A DNA stretch of 64,000 bases from Dipetalonema caudispina (lineage: Eukaryota > Nematoda > Chromadorea > Rhabditida > Onchocercidae), in NCBI GenBank assembly GCA_013365325.1, contig JABVXV010000028.1, positions 248,001 to 312,000 on the forward strand, given 5' to 3'. How positions within the stretch are numbered: position 1 is the first letter of the stretch; the number at the start of each line of letters is the position of its first letter. The translations under genes and the position numbers were made by a program. Below the pieces are notes generated by a model. The model had not been told where the DNA came from. It saw only the letters and a list, made by a program, of their open reading frames with translations, and made no database searches. Positions 36,361 through 51,882 of the stretch are shown here, piece by piece.

Positions 36361-39300
36361 TCACGACATACCTGATGGTTGTAGCGCTTCTCCTGACTTC
36401 GTAACAACAGGTAACACGGGTGTAGCGATGAGTACTGGAGCTGTTATACCAGCGTATTGTTCGATCCGTCGTGCTATCTGCAAATTGAATCCAAAATTTA
36501 TCATTCTGAATTGGAAGTTGCGTAAGCTTTTAAAAGTCGACATGAATCGACAAACTTGTCCCATATTCGCTCTCATGTCTGGATTCAACTGCCAGCAACA
36601 ATTGTGTACTACTTCCACAATCCATGGTGGTGCTTCTGATGCAAATGACATTTTGTATCCATTTGTCACCTGTATTAATTTGACATTTAGGCATTTCAGA
36701 AAAATGCAAGTTCAGAACTGATTGAGAATTGTTCTGAATCAATTTAGTTGGTTTTAATGAAATTCATAGGATTCATCAATCAATATTGTTTTGACGAAAT
36801 CCTGGGAACAAGAAGTTATTCTCAAAAAATAGGTCCATTCAAAACAATTTGGAAAAAGTCTGGTGAACGAATTTGTATCAAGATATAATTATAGTACTTC
36901 ATGCTTGTATTATTGCGTCCATGTTTTTGCAATGTTCTATGACTTTAATTGTTTTCACGGCCAATGTGTCTGTTCAAAAAATCCACCCTTTGATATTCAA
37001 AATTGAGAATTCAGTTGTTTTTTTTTTTTTCTTCTTTTTTAATTTCTCTATTTATCGTACTTTTTCTTTAACTTCTGCATTTGTCATTCCTGGATAGGGT
37101 TCTGCTGCATTTGCAAAAATTTCCCACACCATAACACCGTAACTCCATACGTCTGTTTTAGAAGTGTAAATTAATCGTTGGATAGTTTCTGGAGCAAGCC
37201 ATTTGATTGGTACTCGCCTTGCTTTTTTCATATGATATTCATCACCTTCACGCGACAGGCCAAAATCCGCTATTTTCACATGCAATGGAAATGATATTTT
37301 TATGAACTGATTGGATTAACTTATCAGAGTTTTGGCAACATACCATTACATCATACAGAAAGAAACCACAATAGAAATGCAGATGGACCTGAGAATCGCG
37401 TTTGTGGAGTCAGTGTCGTAAAGTATCAGAATAGAAGGAATTGAACTTTGGCATTTAGTACTTTAGTAAGTACAAATCTACTAATCAGCAAATTGAAAAT
37501 TCCTGAATATATATGTAAAGAGATCCATTTATTTTCCATATCGGATTATTAAATATTTATCCCAGGCAAAACGTGTAACTGGATAATCTATCTATTTCTG
37601 ATTTAACTAACTAATTCATTTTTGATTAATTTAATTTTAGTTGTATTTTTTTTCACTAATTTCTACATGAGTATGTTCGACCTAATTTTGCTTATTTCAA
37701 CAAGTAAACAACTTAATAAACTAACTATGCCTGTACGTGTAAGTAAACAATTTCTGGCAGCAATATCACGATGGATACAATTCTTCGAATGCAAATATTC
37801 CAACCCCCAAGCACCACCAGCAACCAATCTTTCAATTTTATCCTTCACTGAAACTCGATTTTTCTTGAGAAAATCATCCAATGCTCCACCATCTACCTGT
37901 AATTACTGAAATTTCAATTAATTTTAAACAAATTAAAGCAATTCTAAGTGTTTGGAAGTAAAATAAGTCAACGAACGAACAGCAATTAACTTCAGCATTT
38001 CTAAAAATGTATGGTTAAAATATATTAACATATAACATTAGTTCAAAGTTCAAAGTAATGCATATATAATGTAACTTCGTAAAGTATTTCGTCGAAAAGT
38101 TGAGGAAAGAAGTAATGGTTAAAAACAAAATTATACGTAGATGTAAATTGAAGACGCATGCATAAGACGTAACACGTCAAATAAGCATCCTTACCAATTC
38201 CATAACGATAAGTAATGGTTCATGTTCGACGCATACGCCATACATGCGAATGACGTTTGGATGTTCATAATTACGCATTAGACGAGCTTCCTTCATCATT
38301 TCCTTTATTTTGTCTTTAGACGTTTCTGCTGTTTTAGCCTATAAAATTGTACTTCAGGTTTGTTCATCGCTTATTGCAACTATCTTTGATGCATAATTCA
38401 TTTCGTTGAATTATCTAAGAAGGTTCAAAAAATTAATGATAATTAAACCAATTTTATGGCAACTTCGACCACTCTTCCTGTTGGTAGTTTGTATTTTCCA
38501 GAATACACCTCACCAAATTCACCTTCGCCAATTTTGTTTTCGATTGTAACGGTTTCATGCCGTAATTCCCATGGTGCTCGAGCTATTGCTCGTTTCAAAA
38601 TCGCATTTGGCATCTATAAAATTTGATTTCAAAATTGACAAGTTTCGATTAAAAGACGAGATCGAACTAATCGTAACTTTTTTTTCTACAACTCCAACAA
38701 AATATTTCACTTAGAAGTTAAGAAAGGTGAAAATTTGGATTACTACTATATAAGAAGATTATAACAAATTCATGAACATATTCAAATATTTCGAAATTGG
38801 ATTTTATTTCTATGTTAACGATATGCTGATTATAAGCTCATTTAGCTCGATGGAATTTGTCATTAAGCTCATCATTGAGCCTTTATTTGCAAAAGTGTTA
38901 CCTCTAAAATGTTGCTGTTTAAAAAACTTATCCCTTCCACGATTGTTCACCAAAATCATTGTACCCTCATGTCTCTTATCTCAAGAAATTCTCAGGGGCT
39001 TATAATCTGAACTTGAATGCTTCAAAAAATAGCACTTAATGATTTACGATTTTCAAAAATTCAATCCAAGTATATTCCACATATGAGCTGTAGTAAATGT
39101 AACTTGAGAGAAGGCTACAAAATACAATAAAAATGCCGGACATGTTAAATTGATCCCCGAAAAGTTTTTAAACTCACTCAGATAAAACTATTAAATAGGA
39201 TTAATGCTTACAGCAATGCAACAATATATGAGCCTACCGTGCTGAGGATCGGTTCACCGCTACTTTTATAGAATTGTATGAGCTCTGCCACACTATTAAA

Positions 39301-40120
39301 ACTCACGCGACCATCTGTCACATATTTCCCATAAGTGTTTTGTTGTACCACTATGTGTCTCACCTGAATTTCAATATCTCATTTGAATTTCCATTTTTTT
39401 TTTTCTCTTGTCTTGTTACCTCATCTTTCTTACGATTGTTTAGCGGATGCTTGCAAGTTTATTTATATTTAGCCAAGCAATTTTTCACTAATTCTTTTGT
39501 TTCAGTTCCTCTAATTTAAAGGAAAAATTTCCTTAAGTTAAAACACATAGAAAACATTTTGAATCATATCTCATAGTAAAAATTATTTTTCATAAATAAG
39601 GCTATACGATTGATTATACATGCAAATTTTTAAGCCAAATAAATTATCAATACGCTTATATGTTCTTCTTTTTTAATCAATAATAATAATACTAAACTTC
39701 TTATCAAATTTACTAGCTATGAATTTGGCCTGCATTTCTTAAAATAGTGCACACTAAAGAGTCACATCTGGAACTATCGTTTTTTTTTTTTTTTTTTTTT
39801 GAAGCCAGGAAAACAGGTATAAAAAGCAAGAGATTTACTAATCAAAAACTATCTGTTAACTGTCATCGCTTAAACTTGTAATTAACTTCCAATAAAATAT
39901 TTCGAATTATCTCCAGAGATTGTAATATACTTACAATTGCACCCCTTTTCTCCACTAAAATAGAAATAATGACATGACGTGGTTGATTCGGTATTGTTTC
40001 GCTTGATCGTACCAAAAAATCACCTTCATTGATTAGTAAATGTGGTATATCTTCACGCGGTAATAAACCGTGGTAATAATCTTCTTCCTCCAAATTCCCG
40101 CCACCCATTGTTGTATTCAT
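36361..40120 (-). CDS. SH2-tyrosine kinase, Fer-related (FRK-like)
   Basis: A cytoplasmic non-receptor tyrosine kinase of the short nematode Fer/Fps-related type: SH2 then kinase, no F-BAR. Exons: 39935-40120, 39238-39363, 38449-38613, 38195-38338, 37726-37896, 37061-37306, 36361-36669; 447-448 aa. The SH2 domain (~12-105) has YYHGLLPREDI and the phosphotyrosine-binding Arg in GDFLVRSSE. The kinase domain (~120-400) has GEGEFGEV, VAIK, catalytic HRDIAARN, DFGLSREGDEY, PIKWLAPE and SYGVMVWEIF. A Pro-poor tail ends SGMS. The start is ambiguous: ATG 40120 was chosen, but an upstream in-frame ATG at 40183 exists. The stop at 36361 overlaps a strong donor (CAG|GTATGT), so an alternative last exon is possible. 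The HRD-to-DFG segment is ~9 residues longer than usual because the only AG acceptor is upstream of the expected junction. Confidence 0.92.
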
Positions 40121-40772
40121 AAAATTTGCCAATTTTTTCGAAGAAAAAAAGAACAATCGTGTAATGAAATGTAATATAGCCATTCAGATAAAATTCTTTT
40201 TCTTATCAAATATTTTAATTAACTCATTATTCCCAGAGTTCTTCGATAGTTTCACTTATCGTTTCGCATATTCTCATGAGTCTGTGAAGCTTATCAAGAT
40301 TTGAGAAGAAGGATCGAGAGTTTCAAATTATATCTTTCCATGTTCGATCACCAAAAGGTAATCGAACAAGAAATAACTAAGCATATATTCGACATAGAAT
40401 AATAGTTTTAAGTTCTTTCTTTTGTTTAATTTTCAACAATTCATAATATTCATGACCGAAATTTCTTCTCATAGGGCTGCACTTTTAAACTAGATACTCC
40501 AAACTTCAGGAATAATTTTCCAGGCCCTTTTTTCATACTAGCATGATTTCATAATTACCTTTTATACTTCCGAACAAAAACTTGAAACTAAACAATTTAT
40601 GAACCGACGTATCGTAACTTCCATATAAAGAAAATGAGCAAAATGAGGATATTTCATTGTTTTTAACATCAATTACTTACAAGAGCGACACTTGCATAAA
40701 TAGGCAAATTTACAACAGCAGATTGGCGAACTCATGATATACAACTTTACTTATTTCTATACATGTCCATCA
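40121..40772. other. Intergenic spacer
   Basis: About 650 bp between the kinase start and the stop of the next minus-strand gene. AT-rich; no feature recognised. Confidence 0.4.
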
Positions 40773-42843
40773 TCAAGTACTGATCTTGAAAGTTTCCAGA
40801 AAATCTTGCAAACTTGTCTCTTTGCGTATCGGTGTTTGACTAGACAAAATACGTTGCAATTTTGATGTCGCCTTTCGTCGGCGTCCGGAGGATGAAAGTT
40901 TCCTTTCCATTATTCTGAAACATGTGTTCTATACATAACCGTCGAAAATAAAATCTTGAACAGAATTTTTAGGGAGGGTACTGTAAGCAGTGGAGATGGT
41001 GGAGAGAACTGCTAGCTCAAGATAAACAAATCGGAGTGATGAACGACTATCTCACATACTGTTACGAATGCATTTTTTAAGTGATCAGCACAGTTTACTA
41101 CAGCAAAATACATTTGATAACTGACTATACATTACAAACATCTCATTTAATACAATAGATAAGCAAAGATGATCTTTCTGGTCCAGATCAGAGGAAAAAA
41201 GAATCCTCATAATCTACAGCAGAAAGATCATCTTTGTAAATTATCCTCATCCACAACAGCCTGGTTAATACTGTAGCTTGGTGGAGATACTGAGATCATT
41301 TGTAATGACAAACATTTTTACTAAACCTCCTTTTCTAAGTATTTTTCTCCCTTGCAATTATTCCCATCCGTTTCAAATTCATAATGCCCTAACAAATACA
41401 GATAATTCATGAACATATGAATTACACAACATTATAGAAGTTCATTCAGTAATTTTATAATGAGAAAATCCACTTCAATGAAAAAACTCAGTTATAAATA
41501 ATAAAAACTTCAAAGACTAGCATTTAATTTTAACCACCATGTTTTGTTCGTTTGCTGATTTTGTAATCTTTCGTAATCAACTATACTTTTCTATGATTTA
41601 TAATTAACGTATTTTTTCATAATGGAATACTGATACCTCGATGAAAACACAACCATTTTCCAAAGAACTGGAGAAGGGTTAAAACAAAAGTATTAAAAAC
41701 ATAAAACTAACTGGGCGGAAATTGGAGTTCCTCGAAACGAAGTTCCCGGTGTAGAAAAAGCAGACTGTCCTGAAAATCTTCGTGATTCTCGTCTTGAACT
41801 TTGAACAAACGATGTTTGCACACCTTGCTTCTCCACAGTTGCCAACGCACCACCTTTCATTTCAGCACCACATCCTTTACAAACTGCTATCAGCTGAGCA
41901 GGTCTAAATTAATAAATATTAAAATCAAACATTCGAAAGCGTAAAGAACTTATTTCTTCCTTGTAACTTGATATTACCTTTGCAGTAGTATGTGGTGCAC
42001 TTCCTATAAGGTTTCGAAATAACAAATGCTAAGGCCAGGAAAATGAACTTTTTGAAACGGTTTTCTCGTGCACAAATGCAGGCTATGTAAAGATAATTTT
42101 CGGAAATCAAAAATTCTTCGAAATGCTTCCCACCAAGATAAATATCGCTTAATAATCTTTTTTGGCATATGCCCATGTCAAAGCAAATGTACTGCACTAA
42201 AATATAAAACAAGTTGTTGCCAATGAAAACAATAACTGCATCGAGCTTCACAAGAGAAGATCGGATGAGAGGATTCAATTCAGTATACTCTTATATAAGC
42301 TAATCCCTATTGATTTTGCCCCTTTGCAGTGTTTGCAAAAATTTAAACCTTTTGTATCCTTTCCATTTGCTTCCCTTCACTTTTCTTCTAGGCGCTGACA
42401 GTCTGAATGAAACGGTCTTCGTAGAAGTCAAATCCAAATTACATCGGAAGCAATGACACAGTTTCTTATTTTCCTCGAATCCCAAATCCTAAATTTGTAA
42501 AAAATTGTGTAAATCAATCAAGCACCATTGAGATGATTCCGTTTAATGGAGATCCAATAATTGAAGGTGGAAGTTGAAAAAATAAAACAGGCGGATCAAG
42601 TACCTTTATAGTCGATTAGACAGCCTATCTCAATGAAAGAAAAAAGCTTTTAGCGCCCAAAACATAACACAAAATTGTTACTTTCAATGACTCTGATGCA
42701 TTCCTCGTCATTTCAGCTGCAAATGGTGCTGGAATACCAAGTTCAATGCACTTTTTAGCATATTTTTGGAAATGATGCGCCACCCGGTAGGCATACCGCC
42801 CACATTTTGTAGTCGTTTCCATAACATTGCTCCTCTTTTCCAT
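40773..42843 (-). CDS. UPF0711/C18orf21-family zinc-ribbon protein (RMP24-like)
   Basis: Four exons in phase, 42682-42843, 42349-42488, 41712-41903 and 40773-40914, give ~211 aa against 220 for human C18orf21. Features: an N-terminal helix (KCGRYAYRVAHHFQKYAKKC); a split zinc ribbon of CHCFRC (exon 2) and CKGCGAEM (exon 3); a Ser/Thr-Pro-rich linker (FSGQSAFSTPGTSFRGTP); and a basic C-terminal helix (KATSKLQRILSSQ...LQDFLETFK). The order matches the human family member, which has been reported as an RNase MRP-specific subunit (RMP24). Function here rests on that similarity. The start is the ATG behind GTTATCAG; the next ATG (42822) is also possible. The last intron contains a perfect 17-bp inverted repeat. 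Confidence 0.72.
41164..41236. repeat. Perfect 17-bp inverted repeat with inner stem (intronic hairpin)
   Basis: CAAAGATGATCTTTCTG at 41164-41180 pairs exactly with CAGAAAGATCATCTTTG at 41220-41236. The 39-nt loop contains a second short stem (GAGGA / TCCTC). It lies in the last intron of the zinc-ribbon gene. Confidence 0.85.
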
Positions 42844-44378
42844 TTCTGATAACCTCAAATATATGCTCATAAGATGTATAGAATTCATCACTTCTTTCGG
42901 GGAAGATATCAGGACGAGACTTAAGATAAACAGAACTTCCCATTTACGGCACCCGAATCCTCGACAATGAACTTTTAATCATGAATTCCATCCATCACCA
43001 ACTTATCCATCACAAGTCCCTCTACATACGTTGATGTCTGCCAATGTTTGAAAAGGTACTTGAAGACACAGTGCCATAGAGGATTTTTTTTGGCTCTTGT
43101 ATTTCATGTTTGCATCATTAAGTTCGTCATGTGAAGCGTAATTAGTCACACTTGATGAATATCGAACCCACATGCCCCATTTGATGAGTCATGATGTATA
43201 CATACGAGTTGAATAAGTATTATTTGTTAGCAACTCCAAGTCCTTTGTTTTTCCGATGATGGCTCCACTAGAAATTTTAACTTTAGGAGTTCCCCATAAC
43301 GCTGGTAAACTTAAACACACAATCGCACTGAGTTTCCAAATCAAAATGTAAGAGTCCAAATACCAAAGGTTCCAGACTTTTCGGTATGCCCTGGATAAAT
43401 TCACTTATATGGAACACCAAACAAAAATCCAACAACAAGGTTTATTCAACCGACCAAAAAAGAACATGTTGACAATACTGATTAATAGACGCCCCACAAA
43501 CCGGTAGAAGATAAACAAAAGTCAAATTTCCAATCATGAACAAGACCGTTTTCACAAGATATTCTATGAAAAAGTCTTCAATTCCATACGATATAAAAAG
43601 CTAAATTTTTTTGCCAACTAAATGAAATGATCCGGCCTTAAATCATACTGAAGACATGTTCGGATGGTTCATAAAAACGATTGGCGATGAAGAAATCCAC
43701 GAAAAAGTAAACTTGAAAATTAAAAGCAAAAATTGGATACAAACAGCTATTGAGAAGAGCAGTTTTAACAATACTATTTTCCGCTGATTTTGGCCATTTT
43801 AGCTAAAAATCACCATGATTTTAAGGGTAAATCGAAATGGATAAAGTGGGAAGTAAAAGGGAGTGATACCAGAGGGAAGACTACAAAACCACAAATAATG
43901 CGCCTTATGACTCCTATTCGGAAGCGATCCATAAGAAGCAAATTGTTCATATTCTTTTTTACAGAGAATTACTAAAAAAAGAAAAAGAAAAACAAACAAA
44001 AGTAGGAAGAAACAAAAATATTTAGGTAAATATCCCGTTGAAATTACAACGTTTTTAAAATGTTTCGACAGATCTCAAAAGTTCGGGAAAAAGACAACTG
44101 AACATGGCCCATTTAAGAGATGGCCACTTACGATTGTTTAAACACGAAACCTAACGGTAACTACAGTGGTCTTATCAATCCTATGAATTTCAACCGCTAT
44201 AAGAGACGTCTCAATAAAAAGATAGAATAGCAGTGAGCATAAAATGGGGGTTTTACTGAGGAAAAAGACAATAAACCTGAGTGGGGCAGGGTGTGGTGTA
44301 AGAGATACTAAGTAATCTTTAAAAAAAGTTGAAGTTGAAAAGTTAAGAAAAAAGGGAATAAATCGGTGATTTCTTTCT
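42844..44378. other. Intergenic region with an orphan exon-like segment
   Basis: Between the zinc-ribbon gene start and the PABP stop. An ORF at 42755-42943 (-) overlaps the zinc-ribbon start in another frame. The orphan segment at 43189-43404 is listed separately. The rest, including the PABP 3' UTR, shows no gene. Confidence 0.4.
43189..43404 (-). pseudogene. Orphan exon-like segment, signal peptide plus carboxylesterase-like N-terminus
   Basis: Open for 71 codons and containing LIWKLSAIVCLSLPALWG (signal-peptide-like) followed by TPKVKISSGAIIGKTKDL, which resembles the start of secreted carboxylesterases (short beta-strand plus G-x-(I/V)-x-G-(K/R)). A GTATGT donor follows (ACTC|GTATGT). 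No ATG precedes it in frame, and no FLGIPYA-type second exon, nucleophile elbow or other esterase block was found before the next gene. Best read as a gene fragment; a chance ORF is possible. Confidence 0.25.
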
Positions 44379-47840
<3,462 letters not shown>

Positions 47841-48218
47841 CTATTCACAGATTATGGACTAAATTTGCTACTGGCGACCAATTTATACCGTTATCAAATC
47901 TGAAAACTCATCAATTAGAAGATCTCTCATGATATACCCTAACATTGAGCAATAAAGGTCAGTCCTCTCTGCTTAAAAATGTCTCAAATGTAACTGAGAA
48001 TCCCTGAAAAGGTTCTGAATTTATAAGTCAAAAATCCATCATCCATCTGCATATATTGAAACAACAAGCGGAAGAGCACAGAAATGGATAATGCCTCATA
48101 AAAGATCACAATACACAGAAGAGATATTACTTCAGAGGTCACACGGCAATTATATATTGGAGATGAAGTCTCTGCCCCTTCTCAGTATCCACTTCAGTGC
48201 GTCAAATGAAACTCACAA

Positions 48219-48300
48219 CCGGAAGAAAACGCGAAGCCGACCTTCTGTCTCCCACAACCCACGACCGGAAGAAAACGCGAAGCCGACCTTCTGTCTCTCA
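48219..48300. repeat. 46-bp tandem duplication, ~1.8 copies
   Basis: The unit beginning CCGGAAGAAAACGCGAAGCC at 48219 recurs at 48265, with one mismatch over the ~36 bp shared. Confidence 0.9.
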
Positions 48301-48898
48301 CCCTAACAAACTGAAATACTAAAAGTAGAGAGACCTCGAATTTAAACACTGACTCTAAAAGTACAGCATCAAATTTGCATATCAGATTTTCGGAATTACA
48401 TGCAAATTGATGGAAAAATGGCTTGCAATATGCAAATTTCGACACGCGTATACGTGCACTCCATATTTATCCACGCAGTTGAGCTGCATATCAGGAGCAC
48501 TGGCTTAAACTCAGTCGACCTTGCATACAGTGTGACAGATTTTAGACAAAACTGCGGTACCTGTTAAAAAAAGGGAGTAAAAATATGGAAAGATATACGT
48601 AAGAAACCATGTAAAAAGAATTCGTACAAAAAAGGTAACATAGCATTGCAAATATAAAAAACAAACAACAATCGCAAGCTGAAAGCTAGTTTCCACTCAT
48701 CAATTCCATCAAGAAGGTTGAAGAACACCATAATTCTTTTATGAACAGCTAAAGTTAAGCTGTGAAGTATCACTATCAAAAAAGACATAATTCAAAGGAT
48801 CACATGATACTTCTCATTCGGGAAAAGCAAAAAGAACAGATGGAATTTAACCAAGAGAAAATGACCTAATACATAATAGTCACAACTTGATACAGACT

Positions 48899-48938
48899 AA
48901 AAAACTAAGAGAACTTTAATAAAAAACTAAGAGAACTT
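48899..48938. repeat. 22-bp tandem repeat, two copies
   Basis: AAAACTAAGAGAACTT starts at 48901 and again at 48923, separated by an AT spacer. Confidence 0.85.
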
Positions 48939-49712
48939 CTAAAGTGAGGATTAGAATTGGATTTAATGAGATGTTGGAAACAGATAAATGAAAACTATAA
49001 GTGTAAAAGTAAAAGTTAAAAGGATATGAACAAACCTTGTGTAGGAAAAGGTGTCAACTGATCAGCGTAGCAGTCCCGAAATTCTTCGTTCACCTTTTTT
49101 TGTAACAACTTTTTGGAAGTTTTGCAGTTTTTTTTTGGGGGGGTGGATTTTCTGACGGATAGACAGAACTTTTGGGTAATTTTTCAATAAATTTTTATGA
49201 ATTTTTTTTTGAATTTTTCAAATAAAAAGCGAGCAAAAGAGACAGACAGGGATGCGACCCCAGCAGGTATGTCACAACACACTGCACACCTCGATGTCGC
49301 CCTTCGAGCAGACAGACAGATGCAGACACTCACACAGACCCACCCTTTATACCTTGCACACGCCACCTGCTCACTATCCTATGACAATGCTTCCCTCCCC
49401 CTGGCTCCTACAACGATCCTCTAACATTCGGATCGTGCGATTCTATCATGTCCTTTTGATGCAGAAAATGGGAGGAAGGAAGTGTTAAGGATACTTGAGA
49501 GATAGGTAATCAGGTGTAGTAATATTTTACTCATTTATTTCTCTCTACTCTTCCTAATCATTTCCAGAATTTCATCATCCAATTTATCCTAAATCTTGAA
49601 CTTGGCTTGTTGCCAACAATATTGCGAAGTCACTTGGCAAATCTCCAGATGAGGGTAGTTTAGACAAGGATGGGAAGGATAGGGAGGCGGTTGTGGGCAT
49701 AGGGTAGGGGGG

Positions 49713-49725
49713 AGGTCAAAGGTCA
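49713..49725 (+). promoter_or_regulatory. DR1 nuclear-hormone-receptor element
   Basis: AGGTCAAAGGTCA: two perfect AGGTCA half-sites spaced by one A. This is the consensus for HNF4/RXR-type dimers, an expanded group in nematodes. It lies ~1.9 kb upstream of the PABP ATG and ~2.2 kb upstream of the BFR1-like ATG, in a GC-richer patch. Binding is inferred from sequence only. Confidence 0.45.
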
Positions 49726-51882
49726 GCCGTGAAAGGATTATGTTAGGTGGCGGGAGGAATAGGAAATCCCGCCTTTGGATATCTGCAGATTCCTCAACTT
49801 CACCAGACTACGCCTTTCATGAATCGTATGATCTGTAGGTATCCTACCAATTTACGAAGGGACCGGAATTGTCACCGAGACGACAGTCAACATTTCTGCC
49901 ATTGCATATTTAAAAATTCACTTAATTTACGTGCATTGAAGTTTTTTAAAATTCCAGTATAATTTCGAACGTACTCAATTTCGTTATTTTATTTTTACTT
50001 TAATGGCTCATAAAACATCGTTTTACATGTTTCTCGGTTTCGGCAGTTGGCTGCTTGGATCCTTTCTTATAACAGTAACATAAGAGAATACGAAGAAAGT
50101 TGTACAAACAGCTAACATAAACAGGCAGGGAAAAAATGATGAAAAAAAAACTGTCAACATTATCCATACAGTTCGATCCTAATTTTGAAATAGGATTCAA
50201 AAGTCTGATAGAAGCCATCACGCTGTCTCATATAGGACCAGGATTTTGGTTTCTCATGCGGTTATTATTACATTTGGATTTACTAATGCAATAATATCAT
50301 GAATGACAAAGAGAAATTTTATATCTATTTACAATTGAACTACTTTTGTAAAACTTCAAGACAAAACTAATCTAAATATTCAAAATTTTTATCGAACAAT
50401 GTTCACATATCATTTTCACGGGATATTCCAATTTCACTCATTTTGTCTAGCAAGGATAAATTTAAGAATTTCTCGATCACTAATACTATGCATGTTGTAA
50501 ATAACAATCACAAATCAATCTTCCAAAATATGCCAATTTGCATAATTGCTTGATATAGTGTATGTATAATGAACAATGCATTACATTCATCGACACTTTA
50601 TTGTTGATTAGAGTATAAACCAATTTATGATTATGCAAATATGACAAGATTATAATTCATATGGATTGGATGTTATGATACATTCTTCTCTGAAATTTAT
50701 CAAATTTCCTCTAAACATAACATTACTGAAATTGTTGTACGTAATAAAGTTTTGATAAAATGAATGAGGGATTTGAAATAGCTAATGGTTGAATGATAAT
50801 CATGAGATAAAGATATCTCAATAGTAAAGCTCATTAATTTCACGATGAGATGATTAATTCAGCAAAGAATGACTCAAAATTGGATTCATAAAATTTATTT
50901 TTGTTTATTCTATCCTTTCCTTATTATATCTTTATACATAATCATTTAATTAGCATTCATATCAATGTCGGAGAGGATTTCCAACATTTCTTCTACATTA
51001 TATGATCTTACTGAAGCATCATTAATCTATCCACAACGATACGAATTGATTTTTGTTAATAATAATTTATTTTATTCTTATCAATAATAGTTCAATCAAT
51101 CATTATGAAACAGTAATCATTAAATGAATTATTCTTATCACTTCTCATTAATTTGTTTTCCCGCTTTTTGTCTTGAAGGAAGGACGATGATAGACAAGTG
51201 AGTGAAGAGTGATGACGATGACTATTTACTACCACGTCATCTAATTTTTTTCATTTTATTTTGTCAATTATTTAATCTTGAACAGTTTAATTTACAATCG
51301 TATATGTCTCATAGCATCTCTGAACATTTATGTGCTTTTTATTTTGACTATTATTATAGGCCGTAATTCATAGTCTGTTATCCTTTTCTAGTTTATGCAA
51401 ATATTTTCTTTTCATTATTATTATTCTTATATGAAATGTAAGATAGATTATCCTCAGGTCATATCATTTACTACACTTATTTACTGAGTAATTCTTTTCT
51501 TCTCAATATATCTTCTAATTTCAAGATCATAAAGAAGCCTTGAACAAATTCTTCGATAAGTTTCCTTTCCTGTATCTGTGTATCATCAATGAATCGTTAA
51601 CACCGCTCAACTCTTTATATTAGCCCTTTAGTGTTGCTTCTACCCACTTATATCTTTGAATTTCCAAGATACTTTCAGATTGTAATATGGTACTAATTTG
51701 TTTATATCCATTAATTTAATTTGAATGGTTTATCTACTGTTTGATGTATGCATAATAAGTTTTGGATGGTTATTTTGAACTTTGTAATATACAGCAAACT
51801 TTTCACTTATTCTCTGCGACGTTTGTTTTGTTGAATATGTACATGAAGTTTTAGAAGGTCGTTAAGTTGTTGCAGATCGCAT

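Larger units (their letters stand above)
47841..51882. other. Large divergent intergenic region between PABP and BFR1-like genes
   Basis: No gene found. It holds a 46-bp tandem duplication, a 22-bp tandem repeat at 48899-48938, a relatively GC-rich patch (49100-49760) with G-runs, and a perfect DR1 nuclear-receptor half-site pair at 49713-49725. From 49900 to 51850 it is very AT-rich with no recognisable structure. Confidence 0.5.

Noticed and set aside
39780..39800. Long T-run as a possible retroelement poly(A) tail on the minus strand
   Set aside because: No element body or target-site duplication next to it; simple homopolymer in a kinase intron.
42755..42943. Minus ORF MGSSVYLKSRPDIFPERS... 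overlapping the zinc-ribbon gene start
   Set aside because: Different frame from the conserved KCGRYAYRVAHHFQ segment and no workable splice; probably chance.
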